From NCBI GenBank assembly GCA_963830065.1, contig CAWHLA010000008.1:1-64000 (forward strand): DNA of 64,000 bases, in the 5' to 3' direction. The notes below the pieces were generated by a model. The model was given only the letters and a program-made list of their open reading frames with translations, did no database searches and was not told the DNA's origin. Positions 29,497 to 37,765 of the stretch are shown piece by piece. The position numbers were made by a program, and so were the translations under genes. Source of the stretch: JACCZR01 sp963830065. GTDB taxonomy: Bacteria > Actinomycetota > Thermoleophilia > Solirubrobacterales > Thermoleophilaceae. How positions within the stretch are numbered: the stretch's first letter is position 1; every line of letters starts with the position of its first letter.

Positions 29497-30486
29497 TTAG
29501 GCCGGGGGTCCGACGCCCATGGCCCGGCGCACGTCGCCGAGCGTGTCCGAGGCGATCCCCCGGGCGCGATCAGCGCCTTCGCGCAGCGCTCCCTCCAAGG
29601 CTTCCTCGTCGGGCCGCAGCTCCAGGTAGCGCACCCGCACGGGTTCGAGGAGCGCGATCAGCTCCTCGGCAACCGCAGATTTGAAGTCTCCGTAGCCGGC
29701 GCCGTTGAACTCTTCTTCGATAGCCGAGGGGTCGATCCCTCGCACGACAGCCAGCACCTCGATCATGTTCGAGATGCCGGGCTTGTCCGGCGCGCGCACG
29801 ACCTCCCGCCCGGAGTCGGCCACCGCGCGCTTGAGCTTCTTGCGGATGGCGTCCGGCTCGTCGTCCACGAAGACCAGGCCCTGCTCGGTGCCGACGGTGG
29901 TGGACATCTTCCGCGTGGGCTCCTGCAGGTCCATTATCCGGGCGCCCACGCCGGGTATGCGGTGCTCGGGCACCACCAGCACCTCCCCGTACGTCGCGTT
30001 GAAGCGCAGCGCGATGTCGCGCATCAACTCGACGTGTTGGCGCTGGTCGTCGCCCACCGGCACCTCGTGCGCGCGATAGGCCAGCACGTCCGCGGCCTGG
30101 AGCACCGGGTAGAGGAACAGCCCGGCCGAGACGAGCTCGCGCTGCTGGGCTGACTTCTCCTTGAACTGATGCATCCGGTTGAGATCGCCGTGCGCGGTGA
30201 CCGAGCTCAGGAGCCAGCACAGCTCGGTGTGCTCGTGCACGTCGCCTTGCCGGAACAGGATGCAGCGCGCTGGGTCCAGGCCGGAGGCCAGGAGCATCGC
30301 GGTCGTGTCGTACACGCGCGAGCGAAGCTCGGCGGGGTCGTAGGGCACCGTCGTCGCGTGCAGGTCGACGATGCAGTAGATCGCCGGGTCGCCGCGGTCC
30401 TGGCCCTCCACGTACTGGCGGATGGCGCCGAGGTAGTTGCCCAGGTGCTTGCGCCCCGTGGGCTGGATGCCGCTGAAGATCTTCAA
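29497..30486 (-). CDS. trpS: Tryptophanyl-tRNA synthetase
   Basis: Charges tRNA-Trp. 329 residues, the usual length, starting MKIFSGIQPTGRKHLGNYLG, which holds the class I HIGH-like motif (KHLGN). It continues YCIVDLHATTVPYDP, RCILFRQGDVHEHTELCWLL, YPVLQAADVLAYRAHEVPVG and DDQRQHVELMRDIALRFN. The KMSKS equivalent is KMSTT within EPTRKMSTTVGTEQGLVFVD. It is intact and co-directional with the upstream acyl-CoA synthetase (23 bp away) and with scpA. A glutamate/aspartate-rich end is normal. Confidence 0.97.
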   Translation of the reverse strand: MKIFSGIQPTGRKHLGNYLGAIRQYVEGQDRGDPAIYCIVDLHATTVPYDPAELRSRVYDTTAMLLASGLDPARCILFRQGDVHEHTELCWLLSSVTAHGDLNRMHQFKEKSAQQRELVSAGLFLYPVLQAADVLAYRAHEVPVGDDQRQHVELMRDIALRFNATYGEVLVVPEHRIPGVGARIMDLQEPTRKMSTTVGTEQGLVFVDDEPDAIRKKLKRAVADSGREVVRAPDKPGISNMIEVLAVVRGIDPSAIEEEFNGAGYGDFKSAVAEELIALLEPVRVRYLELRPDEEALEGALREGADRARGIASDTLGDVRRAMGVGPPA

Positions 30487-30509
30487 GGAGGCGCCAGTCT
30501 AGGCGCGGC

Positions 30510-32141
30510 TCAGGCCTTGGCCCCGGCCTCCTCGGTCTCCAGCTCGCCCTCCTCCAGCCGCGTTCGCAGCACCTTCTTGTCGAACTTGCCGACGCTGGTC
30601 TTCGGCACCTCCTCGATGAAGGCGAACTGCTCGGGCAGCCACCACTTGGCCACCCGCTCGGCCAGGTGCTCGCGCAACTGATCGGCGGAGGGTGACTCGC
30701 CCTCCTCGCACACCACGCAGGCCAGCGGGCGCTCCGACCAGCGCTCGTCCGGCCGCGCGATCACCGCCGCCTCGGCCACGCCGGGGTGCGACATCAGCTC
30801 GTTCTCCAGGTCGACCGACGAGATCCACTCGCCGCCCGACTTGATCACGTCCTTGGAGCGGTCGGAGATGCGGATCGTGCCGCGCTCGTCGATCGAGGCA
30901 ACGTCGCCGGTGCGCAGCCAGCCGTCATGGAACTTCTCCGCGCCGGCCGGGTCCTCGTAGTACTCCGAGCAGATCCACGGCCCGCGGATCTCCAGCTCGC
31001 CGGTCTGCTCGCCGTCGAAGGGCAGCGGCTCGCCCTGCTCGTCGCAGATGCGGATGTCCAGCAGCGGGAGCGGGTGTCCGGCGGTGGCGCGCTGCTCCCA
31101 GTGCTCCTCGCCCTCGGCGTCGGGCAGCGGATGGGCCACCGAGGCCAGCGGGCTGGTCTCGGTCATCCCCCACGCCTGCACGATCCTCATTCCGTGGCGC
31201 TCCTCGAACTGCTCCATCAGCGAGCGCGGCACGGCCGAGCCACCGCAGGCCACGATCCGGATGCTGGACAGGTCGGGCTGGTTCTCGTCGGCGTAGCGCA
31301 GCAGGTCGAGCCAGATGGTCGGCACGGCGCCGGCCACGGTCACCTTCTCGTTCTCGATCAGCTTGGCCAGCGGCTCGGCCTGGAGGAACTGGCTGGGCAT
31401 CACCAGGTCGGCCCCCATGAGCATCGCCCCGTGGGCGAGGCTCCAGGCGTTGGCGTGGAACATCGGCACGACCGGCATGACGCGGTCGCCGCGCGACACC
31501 CCGAGCCCGTCGGCCAGGCCCGTCGCGAGCGCCTGCAGCAAGGTCGATCGGTGGGAGTAGAGGACGCCCTTTGGGTTGCCGGTGGTGCCGCTCGTGTAAC
31601 ACAGCCCCGCCGCCTGGCGGTCGTCGATCTCCGGGTAGTCGAAGCCCTCGTCGCCCTCCTCCAGCAGCTCGTCCATCGTCATCGCGTTGGGAAGGGAGCC
31701 GGTCTCCGACCCGCCCATGACCACGAAGCGCTCGACGGTGTCGAAGCTCTCGGCGTGCTCTGACAGGGCGTCCACCAGCAGCGAGTCGACCAACACGACC
31801 TTGTCCTGGGCGTGGTTGGCGATGTAGGTGAGCTGCTGGGCGAACAGGCGGATGTTCAGCGTGTGAAGCACCGCGCCCATCGTCGGGATGGCCAGGTAGG
31901 CCTCCAGGTGGTGCTGGGAGTTCCACGCGAAGGTGGCCACCCGGTCGCCGGGCTCGACACCCAGTGACTTCAGCCCGGCGCAGAGCCGGTCCACCCGCCC
32001 CGCGAGCTCGCCGAAGGTGGCGCGCTCGGTCCCGTCCGCGGTGAGCGTCGCCACCTCGGCGTCGGCGTGGAAGGTCCGCACCCGCTCCAAGATGTGCTGG
32101 ACGGTCAACGGGTGATCGTGCTGCATCAGCCCCTCGAGCAT
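30510..32141 (-). CDS. Long-chain fatty-acid-CoA ligase, AMP-forming
   Basis: Activates a fatty acid via an acyl-adenylate to acyl-CoA. 543 residues starting MLEGLMQHDHPLTVQHILER. The P-loop-like motif is YTSGTTGNPKGVLYSHRST and the A4/A5 region is VQAWGMTETSPLASVAHPLP. The GWLRTGDVASIDERGTIRIS hinge and the catalytic Lys region PKTSVGKFDKKVLRTR are all present. The family of this size with the 'MQDHPL' start is usually annotated as long/medium-chain ligases. It diverges from another ligase whose start is 20 bp away. Confidence 0.92.
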   Translation of the reverse strand: MLEGLMQHDHPLTVQHILERVRTFHADAEVATLTADGTERATFGELAGRVDRLCAGLKSLGVEPGDRVATFAWNSQHHLEAYLAIPTMGAVLHTLNIRLFAQQLTYIANHAQDKVVLVDSLLVDALSEHAESFDTVERFVVMGGSETGSLPNAMTMDELLEEGDEGFDYPEIDDRQAAGLCYTSGTTGNPKGVLYSHRSTLLQALATGLADGLGVSRGDRVMPVVPMFHANAWSLAHGAMLMGADLVMPSQFLQAEPLAKLIENEKVTVAGAVPTIWLDLLRYADENQPDLSSIRIVACGGSAVPRSLMEQFEERHGMRIVQAWGMTETSPLASVAHPLPDAEGEEHWEQRATAGHPLPLLDIRICDEQGEPLPFDGEQTGELEIRGPWICSEYYEDPAGAEKFHDGWLRTGDVASIDERGTIRISDRSKDVIKSGGEWISSVDLENELMSHPGVAEAAVIARPDERWSERPLACVVCEEGESPSADQLREHLAERVAKWWLPEQFAFIEEVPKTSVGKFDKKVLRTRLEEGELETEEAGAKA

Positions 32142-32161
32142 GCGGCCGTATGATGCCCCAC

Positions 32162-33793
32162 ATGACGCTCTCGTACTCGCACGGGGTGTCCGAGACTCCC
32201 CTCCTCGGCGAGACCATCGGAGAGAACCTCGAGCGAACCGTCGCGCGGGATACCGAGGCGGACGCGCTGGTGGTCCGCCACCAGGACGTACGGATGACCT
32301 ACGGCGAGCTGAACGCCGAGGTCGACCGCTTGGCGCGCGCGCTGATGTCCGCGGGGCTGAAGCCGGGCGACCGAATGGGCATCTGGGCGCCCAACTGCGT
32401 CGAGTGGGTCCTCGTCCAGTACGCGAGCGCCAAGGCGGGCGTGGTGCTCGTCAACGTCAACCCGGCCTACCGCACCAGCGAGCTGGAGTACGCCCTGCGC
32501 CAGTCCGGCTGCCGGATGCTGGTGTCGGCCACCGGGCACAAGACCTCGGACTACCGGGCGATGGTGGGCGAGGTGCGAGACGGGCTCGACGCGCTCGAGC
32601 GCGTGGTCTTCACCGAGACCGGCGACTGGGAGGAGCTGCTCGCCGAGGCCGACGAGGTGAGCGAGGACGAGCTGCGCGAGCGCTCCGGGTCCCTGTCGGC
32701 CGACGAGGCGATCAACGTGCAGTACACGAGCGGCACCACCGGCTTCCCCAAGGGCGCCACGCTGTCGCACCACAACATCCTCAACAACGGGTTCTTCGTG
32801 GGCGAGCTGTGCGGATACACGGCCGACGACCGCGTATGCATCCCGGTGCCGTTCTACCACTGCTTCGGCATGGTCATGGGCAACCTGGGCTGCACCTCGC
32901 ACGGCGCCTGCATGGTGGTGCCGGAGGGCGGCTTCGAGCCCGAGGCCACGCTGGCCGCGGTGGCCGAGGAGCGCTGCACCTCGCTGTACGGGGTGCCCAC
33001 CATGTTCATCGCCGAGCTGGGGCTGGCGAACTTCGGCGACTTCGACCTGGCCAGCCTGCGCACCGGGATCATGGCCGGCTCGCCCTGCCCCACCGAGGTC
33101 ATGAAGCAGGTGGTCTCCGACATGCACATGGAGGAGGTGGCCATCTGTTACGGCATGACCGAGACCTCCCCGGTCTCCACCCAGACCCGCGCCGACGACC
33201 CGCTGGAGAAGCGCGTCGGGAGCGTCGGCCAGGTGCACCCCCACGTGGAGGTCAAGGTGGTCGACCCCGACACCGGCCAGACGGTGCAGCGCGGCGAGAC
33301 CGGCGAGCTGTGCACCCGCGGCTACTCGGTGATGCTCGGCTACTGGGACGACCAGGAGCGCACGGCGGAGGCCATCGACTCCGCCCGCTGGATGCACACC
33401 GGCGACCTGGCCACGATGGACGACGAGGGCTTCGTCAACATCGTCGGGCGCTCGAAGGACATGATCATCCGCGGCGGCGAGAACATCTACCCGCGCGAGA
33501 TCGAGGAGTTCCTGCACACCAGCCCCGAGGTCTCCGACGTCTCGGTCATCGGCGTGCCCGACGAGCGCTACGGCGAGGAGATCATGGCCTGGGTGATCCT
33601 GGTCGAGGGCTCCTCGGCCGACGAGGACGCGCTACGCGACTTCTGCCGCGAGAAGATCGCCCACTACAAGGTGCCCCGCCACGTGAAGCTGGTCACCGAG
33701 TTGCCGATGACGGTCACCGGCAAGGTGCAGAAGTACAAGATGCGCGAGCAGGCGATCGAGGAGCTGGGGCTGAAGGAGGCCGCGACCGCCTAG
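32162..33793 (+). CDS. Acyl-CoA synthetase, AMP-binding
   Basis: A second AMP-forming fatty-acyl-CoA synthetase, 543 residues from the ATG at 32162 (MTLSYSHGVSETPLLGETIG); an in-frame ATG at 32150 is only 8 bp from the divergent gene. Motifs: NVQYTSGTTGFPKGATLSHH, VPFYHCFGMVMGNLGC, AICYGMTETSPVSTQT, SARWMHTGDLATMDDEGFVN, IIRGGENIYPREIEEFL and the terminal Lys in MTVTGKVQKYKMRE. It resembles FadK-like or medium-chain ligases. The stop overlaps the convergent VOC gene's stop. Confidence 0.92.
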   Translation: MTLSYSHGVSETPLLGETIGENLERTVARDTEADALVVRHQDVRMTYGELNAEVDRLARALMSAGLKPGDRMGIWAPNCVEWVLVQYASAKAGVVLVNVNPAYRTSELEYALRQSGCRMLVSATGHKTSDYRAMVGEVRDGLDALERVVFTETGDWEELLAEADEVSEDELRERSGSLSADEAINVQYTSGTTGFPKGATLSHHNILNNGFFVGELCGYTADDRVCIPVPFYHCFGMVMGNLGCTSHGACMVVPEGGFEPEATLAAVAEERCTSLYGVPTMFIAELGLANFGDFDLASLRTGIMAGSPCPTEVMKQVVSDMHMEEVAICYGMTETSPVSTQTRADDPLEKRVGSVGQVHPHVEVKVVDPDTGQTVQRGETGELCTRGYSVMLGYWDDQERTAEAIDSARWMHTGDLATMDDEGFVNIVGRSKDMIIRGGENIYPREIEEFLHTSPEVSDVSVIGVPDERYGEEIMAWVILVEGSSADEDALRDFCREKIAHYKVPRHVKLVTELPMTVTGKVQKYKMREQAIEELGLKEAATA

Positions 33794-34203
33794 TGCATCC
33801 AGGGGGCGTAGGAGAGCCCGACGATCGCGCCGTCGGCCGAGAGCAGACGGGCCACGGTCTGGCCCCAGGGCTCGGTGCGGGTGTCGTGCAGCAACTCGAA
33901 GCCCTGCTCCTCCAGCTCGGCAGCTCCGGACGCCACCGCGTCGGCGGTCTCGACCTCGAACTCGATGCTCACCTGAGGGACGGTGATGCCCTCGGGCCAG
34001 GTCTCGCTGCCGAAGCACGCCTCAGCCGCCTGGGAGAGCGGCCAGACGCCGAAGTGCCTGGTGCCCTCGACCTTCTCGCTGTGCCAGTAGCCCTGGGGAT
34101 CGTCGCCGTCCAGGGGCAGGCCCAGGGCCTCGACGTACAGCTTGCGGCTCTCAGGGGGGTCCGCGGCGATCGGGCTCACGCTTGATACGAAGAGAATGTT
34201 CAT
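33790..34203 (-). CDS. VOC (glyoxalase/bleomycin resistance) family protein
   Basis: 137 residues from the ATG at 34203 (MNILFVSSVSPIAADPPESR). The first part carries the beta-alpha start with KLYVEALGLPLDGDDPQGYW, and the second half has PQVSIEFEVETADAVASGAA, ELEEQGFELLHDTRTEPWGQ and TVARLLSADGAIVGLSYAPW. This is the two-module VOC fold of small metal-dependent enzymes and resistance proteins. No substrate can be given. It is divergent from the AraC-type regulator, which starts 7 bp away, suggesting shared control. Confidence 0.75.
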   Translation of the reverse strand: MNILFVSSVSPIAADPPESRKLYVEALGLPLDGDDPQGYWHSEKVEGTRHFGVWPLSQAAEACFGSETWPEGITVPQVSIEFEVETADAVASGAAELEEQGFELLHDTRTEPWGQTVARLLSADGAIVGLSYAPWMH

Positions 34204-34209
34204 GAGCAC

Positions 34210-35001
34210 ATGGAAGCGGTTACGGGCCGAGCGGTCTTGAAGGAAACGGACACCTACGTCGAGCTCCCGCCGCCCACCCCGCTGCGCGGGTCGATCGCCT
34301 GCCTGTGGATGCGCCGCGGCGACGGCGAGACCGTGCGGGTGCTCCCCGACGCCTGCGTGGACCTGGTGTGGCGCGCGGGCTCCGGCGCGATGCTCGCGGG
34401 CCCCGACACGGGGCCCGCACTGGCACCGACCCGCGAAGGCCAGGCGATCGCCGGCGTTCGCTTCCTGCCCGGCGCCGGCGGCTCCGCTCTGGGCCTCCCC
34501 CTCGACGAGCTGAGCGACCGGCGCGTGGGCCTTGAGGAGGTGGGGCTGGACCCCGACAGGCGCCTGAGCGGCGACCTCGACCCCTGGGACGCGCTCGGGC
34601 TGCTGGCCGGGGTGGCCACGCGGCTGGCCGCCTCCAGGGCTCCCGACCGGGCCGTGCAACAGGCGACGCTGCGGCTGCTGGACCCGCGCCAGCGGGTGGA
34701 GTCGCTCGCCGGGGACCTCGGCCTCAGCGAGCGCCAGCTGCGCCGCCGCTGCCGAGCCGGGGTGGGCTACGGGCCCAAGACGCTGCAGCGCGTCCTGAAG
34801 CTGCGCCGCTTCCTGCGCACCGCCGCCGGCGACCTCGGCCGCGCGGCGCTCGACGCCGGCTATTCCGATCAGGCCCACCTCACGCGCGAGTGCCGGCGGC
34901 TCACCGGGCTGTCTCCCGCGCTCCTTCGGGCAGCGAGCGGGCCCGCTCGGCCAGCTGCGCGCGCTCGGGCTGGTTGTTCGTTAGCGCCGCCGCGCGCTTG
35001 A
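34210..35001 (+). CDS. AraC-family transcriptional regulator
   Basis: 263 residues. The N-terminal domain (TYVELPPPTPLRGSIACLWM, LPDACVDLVWRAGSGAMLAG) matches the DUF6597 effector domain common in this subgroup. The C-terminal half is a double HTH: RVESLAGDLGLSERQLRRRC, then LRRFLRTAAGDLGRAALDAG, YSDQAHLTRECRRLTGLSPA. The overlap with the sigma-factor gene on the other strand is 101 bp (34901-35001), unusually long. It probably controls the divergent VOC gene. Confidence 0.82.
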   Translation: MEAVTGRAVLKETDTYVELPPPTPLRGSIACLWMRRGDGETVRVLPDACVDLVWRAGSGAMLAGPDTGPALAPTREGQAIAGVRFLPGAGGSALGLPLDELSDRRVGLEEVGLDPDRRLSGDLDPWDALGLLAGVATRLAASRAPDRAVQQATLRLLDPRQRVESLAGDLGLSERQLRRRCRAGVGYGPKTLQRVLKLRRFLRTAAGDLGRAALDAGYSDQAHLTRECRRLTGLSPALLRAASGPARPAARARAGCSLAPPRA

Positions 35002-36184
35002 GCTCGATCCGGGCCTCGTCGTAGCGCCCGAGGCGGGCCAGCAGCTCGCCGCGCACGCTGGGCAGCAGGTGGTACCCGTCCAGGGCGGGCTCGCCGCTCA
35101 GCTCGTCGACCAGCGCCAGGCCGGTCTCCGGCCCGAAGGCCTGGGCCAGCGCGACCGCGCGGTTGAGCTCCACGACGGGCGAGCCGGTCAGCGCCGCGAG
35201 CTGCTCGTACAGGGCGGCGATGCGCGTCCAGTCGGTCTGCTCGGGCGTGCGGGCGCGGGCGTGGCACGCGGCGATGGCGGCCTGGAGCTCGTACGAACCG
35301 GGCTCGCCGCCGAGGTCCTCGGCGCGGTCGAGCGCCTTCAGGCCGCGCCCGACCAGCACCCAGTCCCACCGCCCCCGGTCCTGGTCGGCCAGCAGCACGG
35401 GCTCGCCGCCCGGGCCCACACGGGCCCGGATGCGCGAGGCCTGGATCTCCATCAGCGCGACCAGCCCGTGCACCTCGGCCTCGCGCGGGGTGAGCTCGGC
35501 GAGCATGCGCCCCAGGCGCAGGGCGTCCTCCACCAGCCCGGGGCGCATCAGGTCGCCGCCGGCGGTGGCCGAGTAGCCCTCGTTGAAGACGAGGTAGATC
35601 ACCTCCAGCACGGAGGCCAGGCGCTCGTCGAGCTCGTCCGGGCCGGGCACCTCGAAGGGCAGCTCGGCGTCGGCCAGCGTCTTCTTGGCCCTCACGATGC
35701 GCTGGGCCAACGTCGCCTCGGGGACCAGGAAGGCGCGGGCGATCTCCTTCGTGGTCAGGCCGCCCATCATCCGCAGCGTCAGCGCCACGCGGGCCTGGGT
35801 GGGCAGCATCGGGTGGCAGGTGGTGAAGATCAGGCTGAGCAGGTCGTCGCCGATGTGGTCGTCGGCGGCCGCGGCCAGGTCGGGGTCGGCGCCGCCCCGG
35901 TCCAGCTCCAGCTCGCGGCCGAGCTGCTCGTGCTTTCGCTCGGCCATCTTCTGGTGGCGCAGGCGGTCGATGCCGCGGTGCTTCGCGGTGGCCATCAGCC
36001 AGGCGCCGGGGTTCTCCGGCACGCCCTCGCGCGGCCACTGCTCCAGCGCCGCCACGAGCGCCTCCTGGGCGAGGTCCTCGGCCAGGCCCACGTCGCGCAC
36101 GGTGCGGGCCAGGCCCGCGATCAGCCGGGCGGACTCGATCCGCCAGACCGCCTCTACGGCACGGTGAGCGTCAGGGGACCCCAA
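34901..36184 (-). CDS. ECF42-like RNA polymerase sigma factor with long C-terminal extension
   Basis: 427 residues. Region 2 is EAVWRIESARLIAGLARTVR, DVGLAEDLAQEALVAALEQW; region 4 is ARVALTLRMMGGLTTKEIAR, AFLVPEATLAQRIVRAKKTL. The C-terminal ~230 residues (YLVFNEGYSATAGGDLMRPG, LRLGRMLAELTPREAEVHGL, RIAALYEQLAALTGSPVVEL) form the TPR-like extension of the ECF42 group. That group lacks a classical anti-sigma and is linked to YCII/DGPF proteins, as here. The start is TTG at 36184, in the loop of a hairpin. Confidence 0.9.
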   Translation of the reverse strand: MGSPDAHRAVEAVWRIESARLIAGLARTVRDVGLAEDLAQEALVAALEQWPREGVPENPGAWLMATAKHRGIDRLRHQKMAERKHEQLGRELELDRGGADPDLAAAADDHIGDDLLSLIFTTCHPMLPTQARVALTLRMMGGLTTKEIARAFLVPEATLAQRIVRAKKTLADAELPFEVPGPDELDERLASVLEVIYLVFNEGYSATAGGDLMRPGLVEDALRLGRMLAELTPREAEVHGLVALMEIQASRIRARVGPGGEPVLLADQDRGRWDWVLVGRGLKALDRAEDLGGEPGSYELQAAIAACHARARTPEQTDWTRIAALYEQLAALTGSPVVELNRAVALAQAFGPETGLALVDELSGEPALDGYHLLPSVRGELLARLGRYDEARIELKRAAALTNNQPERAQLAERARSLPEGARETAR

Positions 36185-36198
36185 GGCCCCCTGACGCT
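36167..36198. promoter_or_regulatory. Hairpin covering the sigma-factor ribosome binding site and TTG start
   Basis: An 11-bp perfect stem (AGCGTCAGGGG 36167-36177 with CCCCTGACGCT 36188-36198) and a 10-nt loop. On the mRNA the AGGGGG binding site lies at the end of one arm and the TTG start in the loop, so translation of the sigma factor may be lowered by folding. It could also act as a weak intergenic terminator. Confidence 0.45.
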
Positions 36199-36209
36199 AG
36201 ATCACCGGG

Positions 36210-36638
36210 CTAGGCGTTCTGCTCGGCCTGGGCGCGCAGGCGCTCCTCCTGCTCGCGCAGCTCGGGCGTGTACTCGTCGCCGAAGTCCTCGGCCTCGAAG
36301 ATCTGGCGGATCTCGATCTCGCCGTCCTGCTCGTCGGCCGGGTTGGGGCAGCGCTTCATCCACTCGATGGCCTCCTCCCAGTCCTTGGCCTGGATCACCC
36401 AGTAGCCGGCGATCAGCTCCTTGGTCTCGGTGAAGGGGCCGTCCACCACGGTCCGCTCATCGCCCGAGAACTTGATCCGTGCGCCCTTCGAGCTGGGGTG
36501 CAGGCCCTCGCCGGCCAGCATCACGCCGGCCTTGACGAGCTCCTCGTTGAACTTGCCCATCTCCGTGAGCATCTTCTCGCTGGGCATCACGCCCGCCTCG
36601 GAGTCCTCGTTGGCCTTGACCAGAACCATGAATCGCAT
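36210..36638 (-). CDS. YCII/DGPF-domain protein
   Basis: 142 residues. It starts MRFMVLVKANEDSEAGVMPS at 36638 after an AGGAG site. The middle has GEGLHPSSKGARIKFSGDER, and the domain's name motif DGPFTETKELIAGYWVIQAK is followed by SWEEAIEW-like DWEEAIEWMKRCPNPADE. This family is associated with ECF42 sigma factors, which is the arrangement here: it is the upstream gene, with its stop 25 bp before the sigma start. Its function in the group is not established. The Glu-rich C-terminus is typical. Confidence 0.9.
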   Translation of the reverse strand: MRFMVLVKANEDSEAGVMPSEKMLTEMGKFNEELVKAGVMLAGEGLHPSSKGARIKFSGDERTVVDGPFTETKELIAGYWVIQAKDWEEAIEWMKRCPNPADEQDGEIEIRQIFEAEDFGDEYTPELREQEERLRAQAEQNA

Positions 36639-36667
36639 TGACAGCTCCTCTCGTAGATTGCCCTTCA

Positions 36668-37297
36668 GTGACGCGTCGAACGAGCGAGCACAGTTTCGAC
36701 ACACCTCACGGGGAATCGGTCGCCCGGCTGTTCGCGGCGCCGGATCCGCGCGGTGCGCTGGTGCTGGGGCACGGCGCCGGGGGCGGGGTCGAGGCGCCCG
36801 ATCTGGTGGCGGTCACCGAGGCCGCGGTGGCGGAGGGCTTCAGCGTGGCGCTGGTCCTCCAGCCCTACCGGGTGGCCGGGAAGAAGTCCGGGCCGGTGCC
36901 GGCCAAGCTGGACGAGGCGTGGGCCGCGGTGGTGGGCGAGCTCGCCTCGGGGAAGCTGGCGGGCGTGCCGCTGGTGACCGGCGGGCGCTCCGCGGGCGCC
37001 CGCGTGGCCTGCCGGACCGCCGCGCAGACCGGGTCAGCGGGCGTGCTGTGCCTCGCCTTCCCGCTCCAGCCCCCGCCGCGTGCGGGAAAGCCACCGGGGC
37101 CGACCCGCATCGACGAGCTGGAAGCGGTCTCGGTCCCGGTGCTCGTGGTGCAGGGCGAGAGCGACCGGTTCGGGATGCCGGAGCCCGCTCCGGGACGCGA
37201 GGTGGTGCAGGTGGCGGGTGACCACGGGCTCAAGAAGGACACGCCCGCGGTGGCTGCCGCGGTCACGCGCTGGCTGGCTGCACGCGTGCCTGCCTAG
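36668..37297 (+). CDS. KANL3/Tex30-like alpha/beta hydrolase
   Basis: 209 residues from the GTG at 36668 (VTRRTSEHSFDTPHGESVAR). It has an oxyanion motif ALVLGHGAGGGVEAPDLVAV, the nucleophile elbow GVPLVTGGRSAGARVACRTA, the acid region VPVLVVQGESDRFGMPE and the final His in VAGDHGLKKDT. The short hydrolase layout with 'GGRSAG' matches KANL3/Tex30-like proteins (dienelactone-hydrolase-like fold). Substrate unknown. It is divergent from the YCII gene (29 bp between starts); an upstream TTG start would overlap that gene's ATG, so GTG was preferred. Confidence 0.75.
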   Translation: MTRRTSEHSFDTPHGESVARLFAAPDPRGALVLGHGAGGGVEAPDLVAVTEAAVAEGFSVALVLQPYRVAGKKSGPVPAKLDEAWAAVVGELASGKLAGVPLVTGGRSAGARVACRTAAQTGSAGVLCLAFPLQPPPRAGKPPGPTRIDELEAVSVPVLVVQGESDRFGMPEPAPGREVVQVAGDHGLKKDTPAVAAAVTRWLAARVPA

Positions 37298-37306
37298 TCT
37301 GCGGGC

Positions 37307-37765
37307 ATGGCCTACACCACCGCAGAGGGGCAGCAAGAGCTGCTCGACACCCTGGGCGAGGCGACCTCGCAGCTCGGCCGCGCCCTGGGGTCGCTCGGCG
37401 AGGCCTACGAGAAGCTCGACGAGCAAACCGCCGATCGCCTCGAGGAGGAGCTGTTCGGGCCGGCCCAGCGCGCCTTCGGGCGCGTGCAGCGCGTGTACTC
37501 CGGGTTCGCCGGCCGCCACGGGCTGAACGCCCGGGGCTTCAGCCCCGAGTCCGCTGGTCTGCCCTCCACCGGCGCGGCCGGCTTCATCGAGGAGGCGGTG
37601 TTCGCCCTCAACGAGGCCGCGGCCTCCCTGGTCACCCTGCAGGAGTCCGAGCCCTGGACCGAGGTGGCCGACGAGGAGCTCCGCGCCGGCGTGGCCGAGA
37701 TCCGCCAGCTGGTGGACGACCTGCCTCAGCAGGCCCGCGGCCTGGTCCGCACCCTCGGCCGCTAG
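37307..37765 (+). CDS. Hypothetical helical protein
   Basis: 152 residues, starting MAYTTAEGQQELLDTLGEAT. It is nearly all helix by pattern: the first 60 residues (SQLGRALGSLGEAYEKLDEQ, TADRLEEELFGPAQRAFGRV) and the last 50 (LNEAAASLVTLQESEPW, VAEIRQLVDDLPQQARGLVR) are amphipathic, joined by a Gly/Pro-rich stretch. There is no signal peptide and no membrane segment. Not a family I recognise. It starts 10 bp after the hydrolase stop and its stop abuts the next gene's GTG, so it belongs to the same transcript. Confidence 0.75.
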   Translation: MAYTTAEGQQELLDTLGEATSQLGRALGSLGEAYEKLDEQTADRLEEELFGPAQRAFGRVQRVYSGFAGRHGLNARGFSPESAGLPSTGAAGFIEEAVFALNEAAASLVTLQESEPWTEVADEELRAGVAEIRQLVDDLPQQARGLVRTLGR

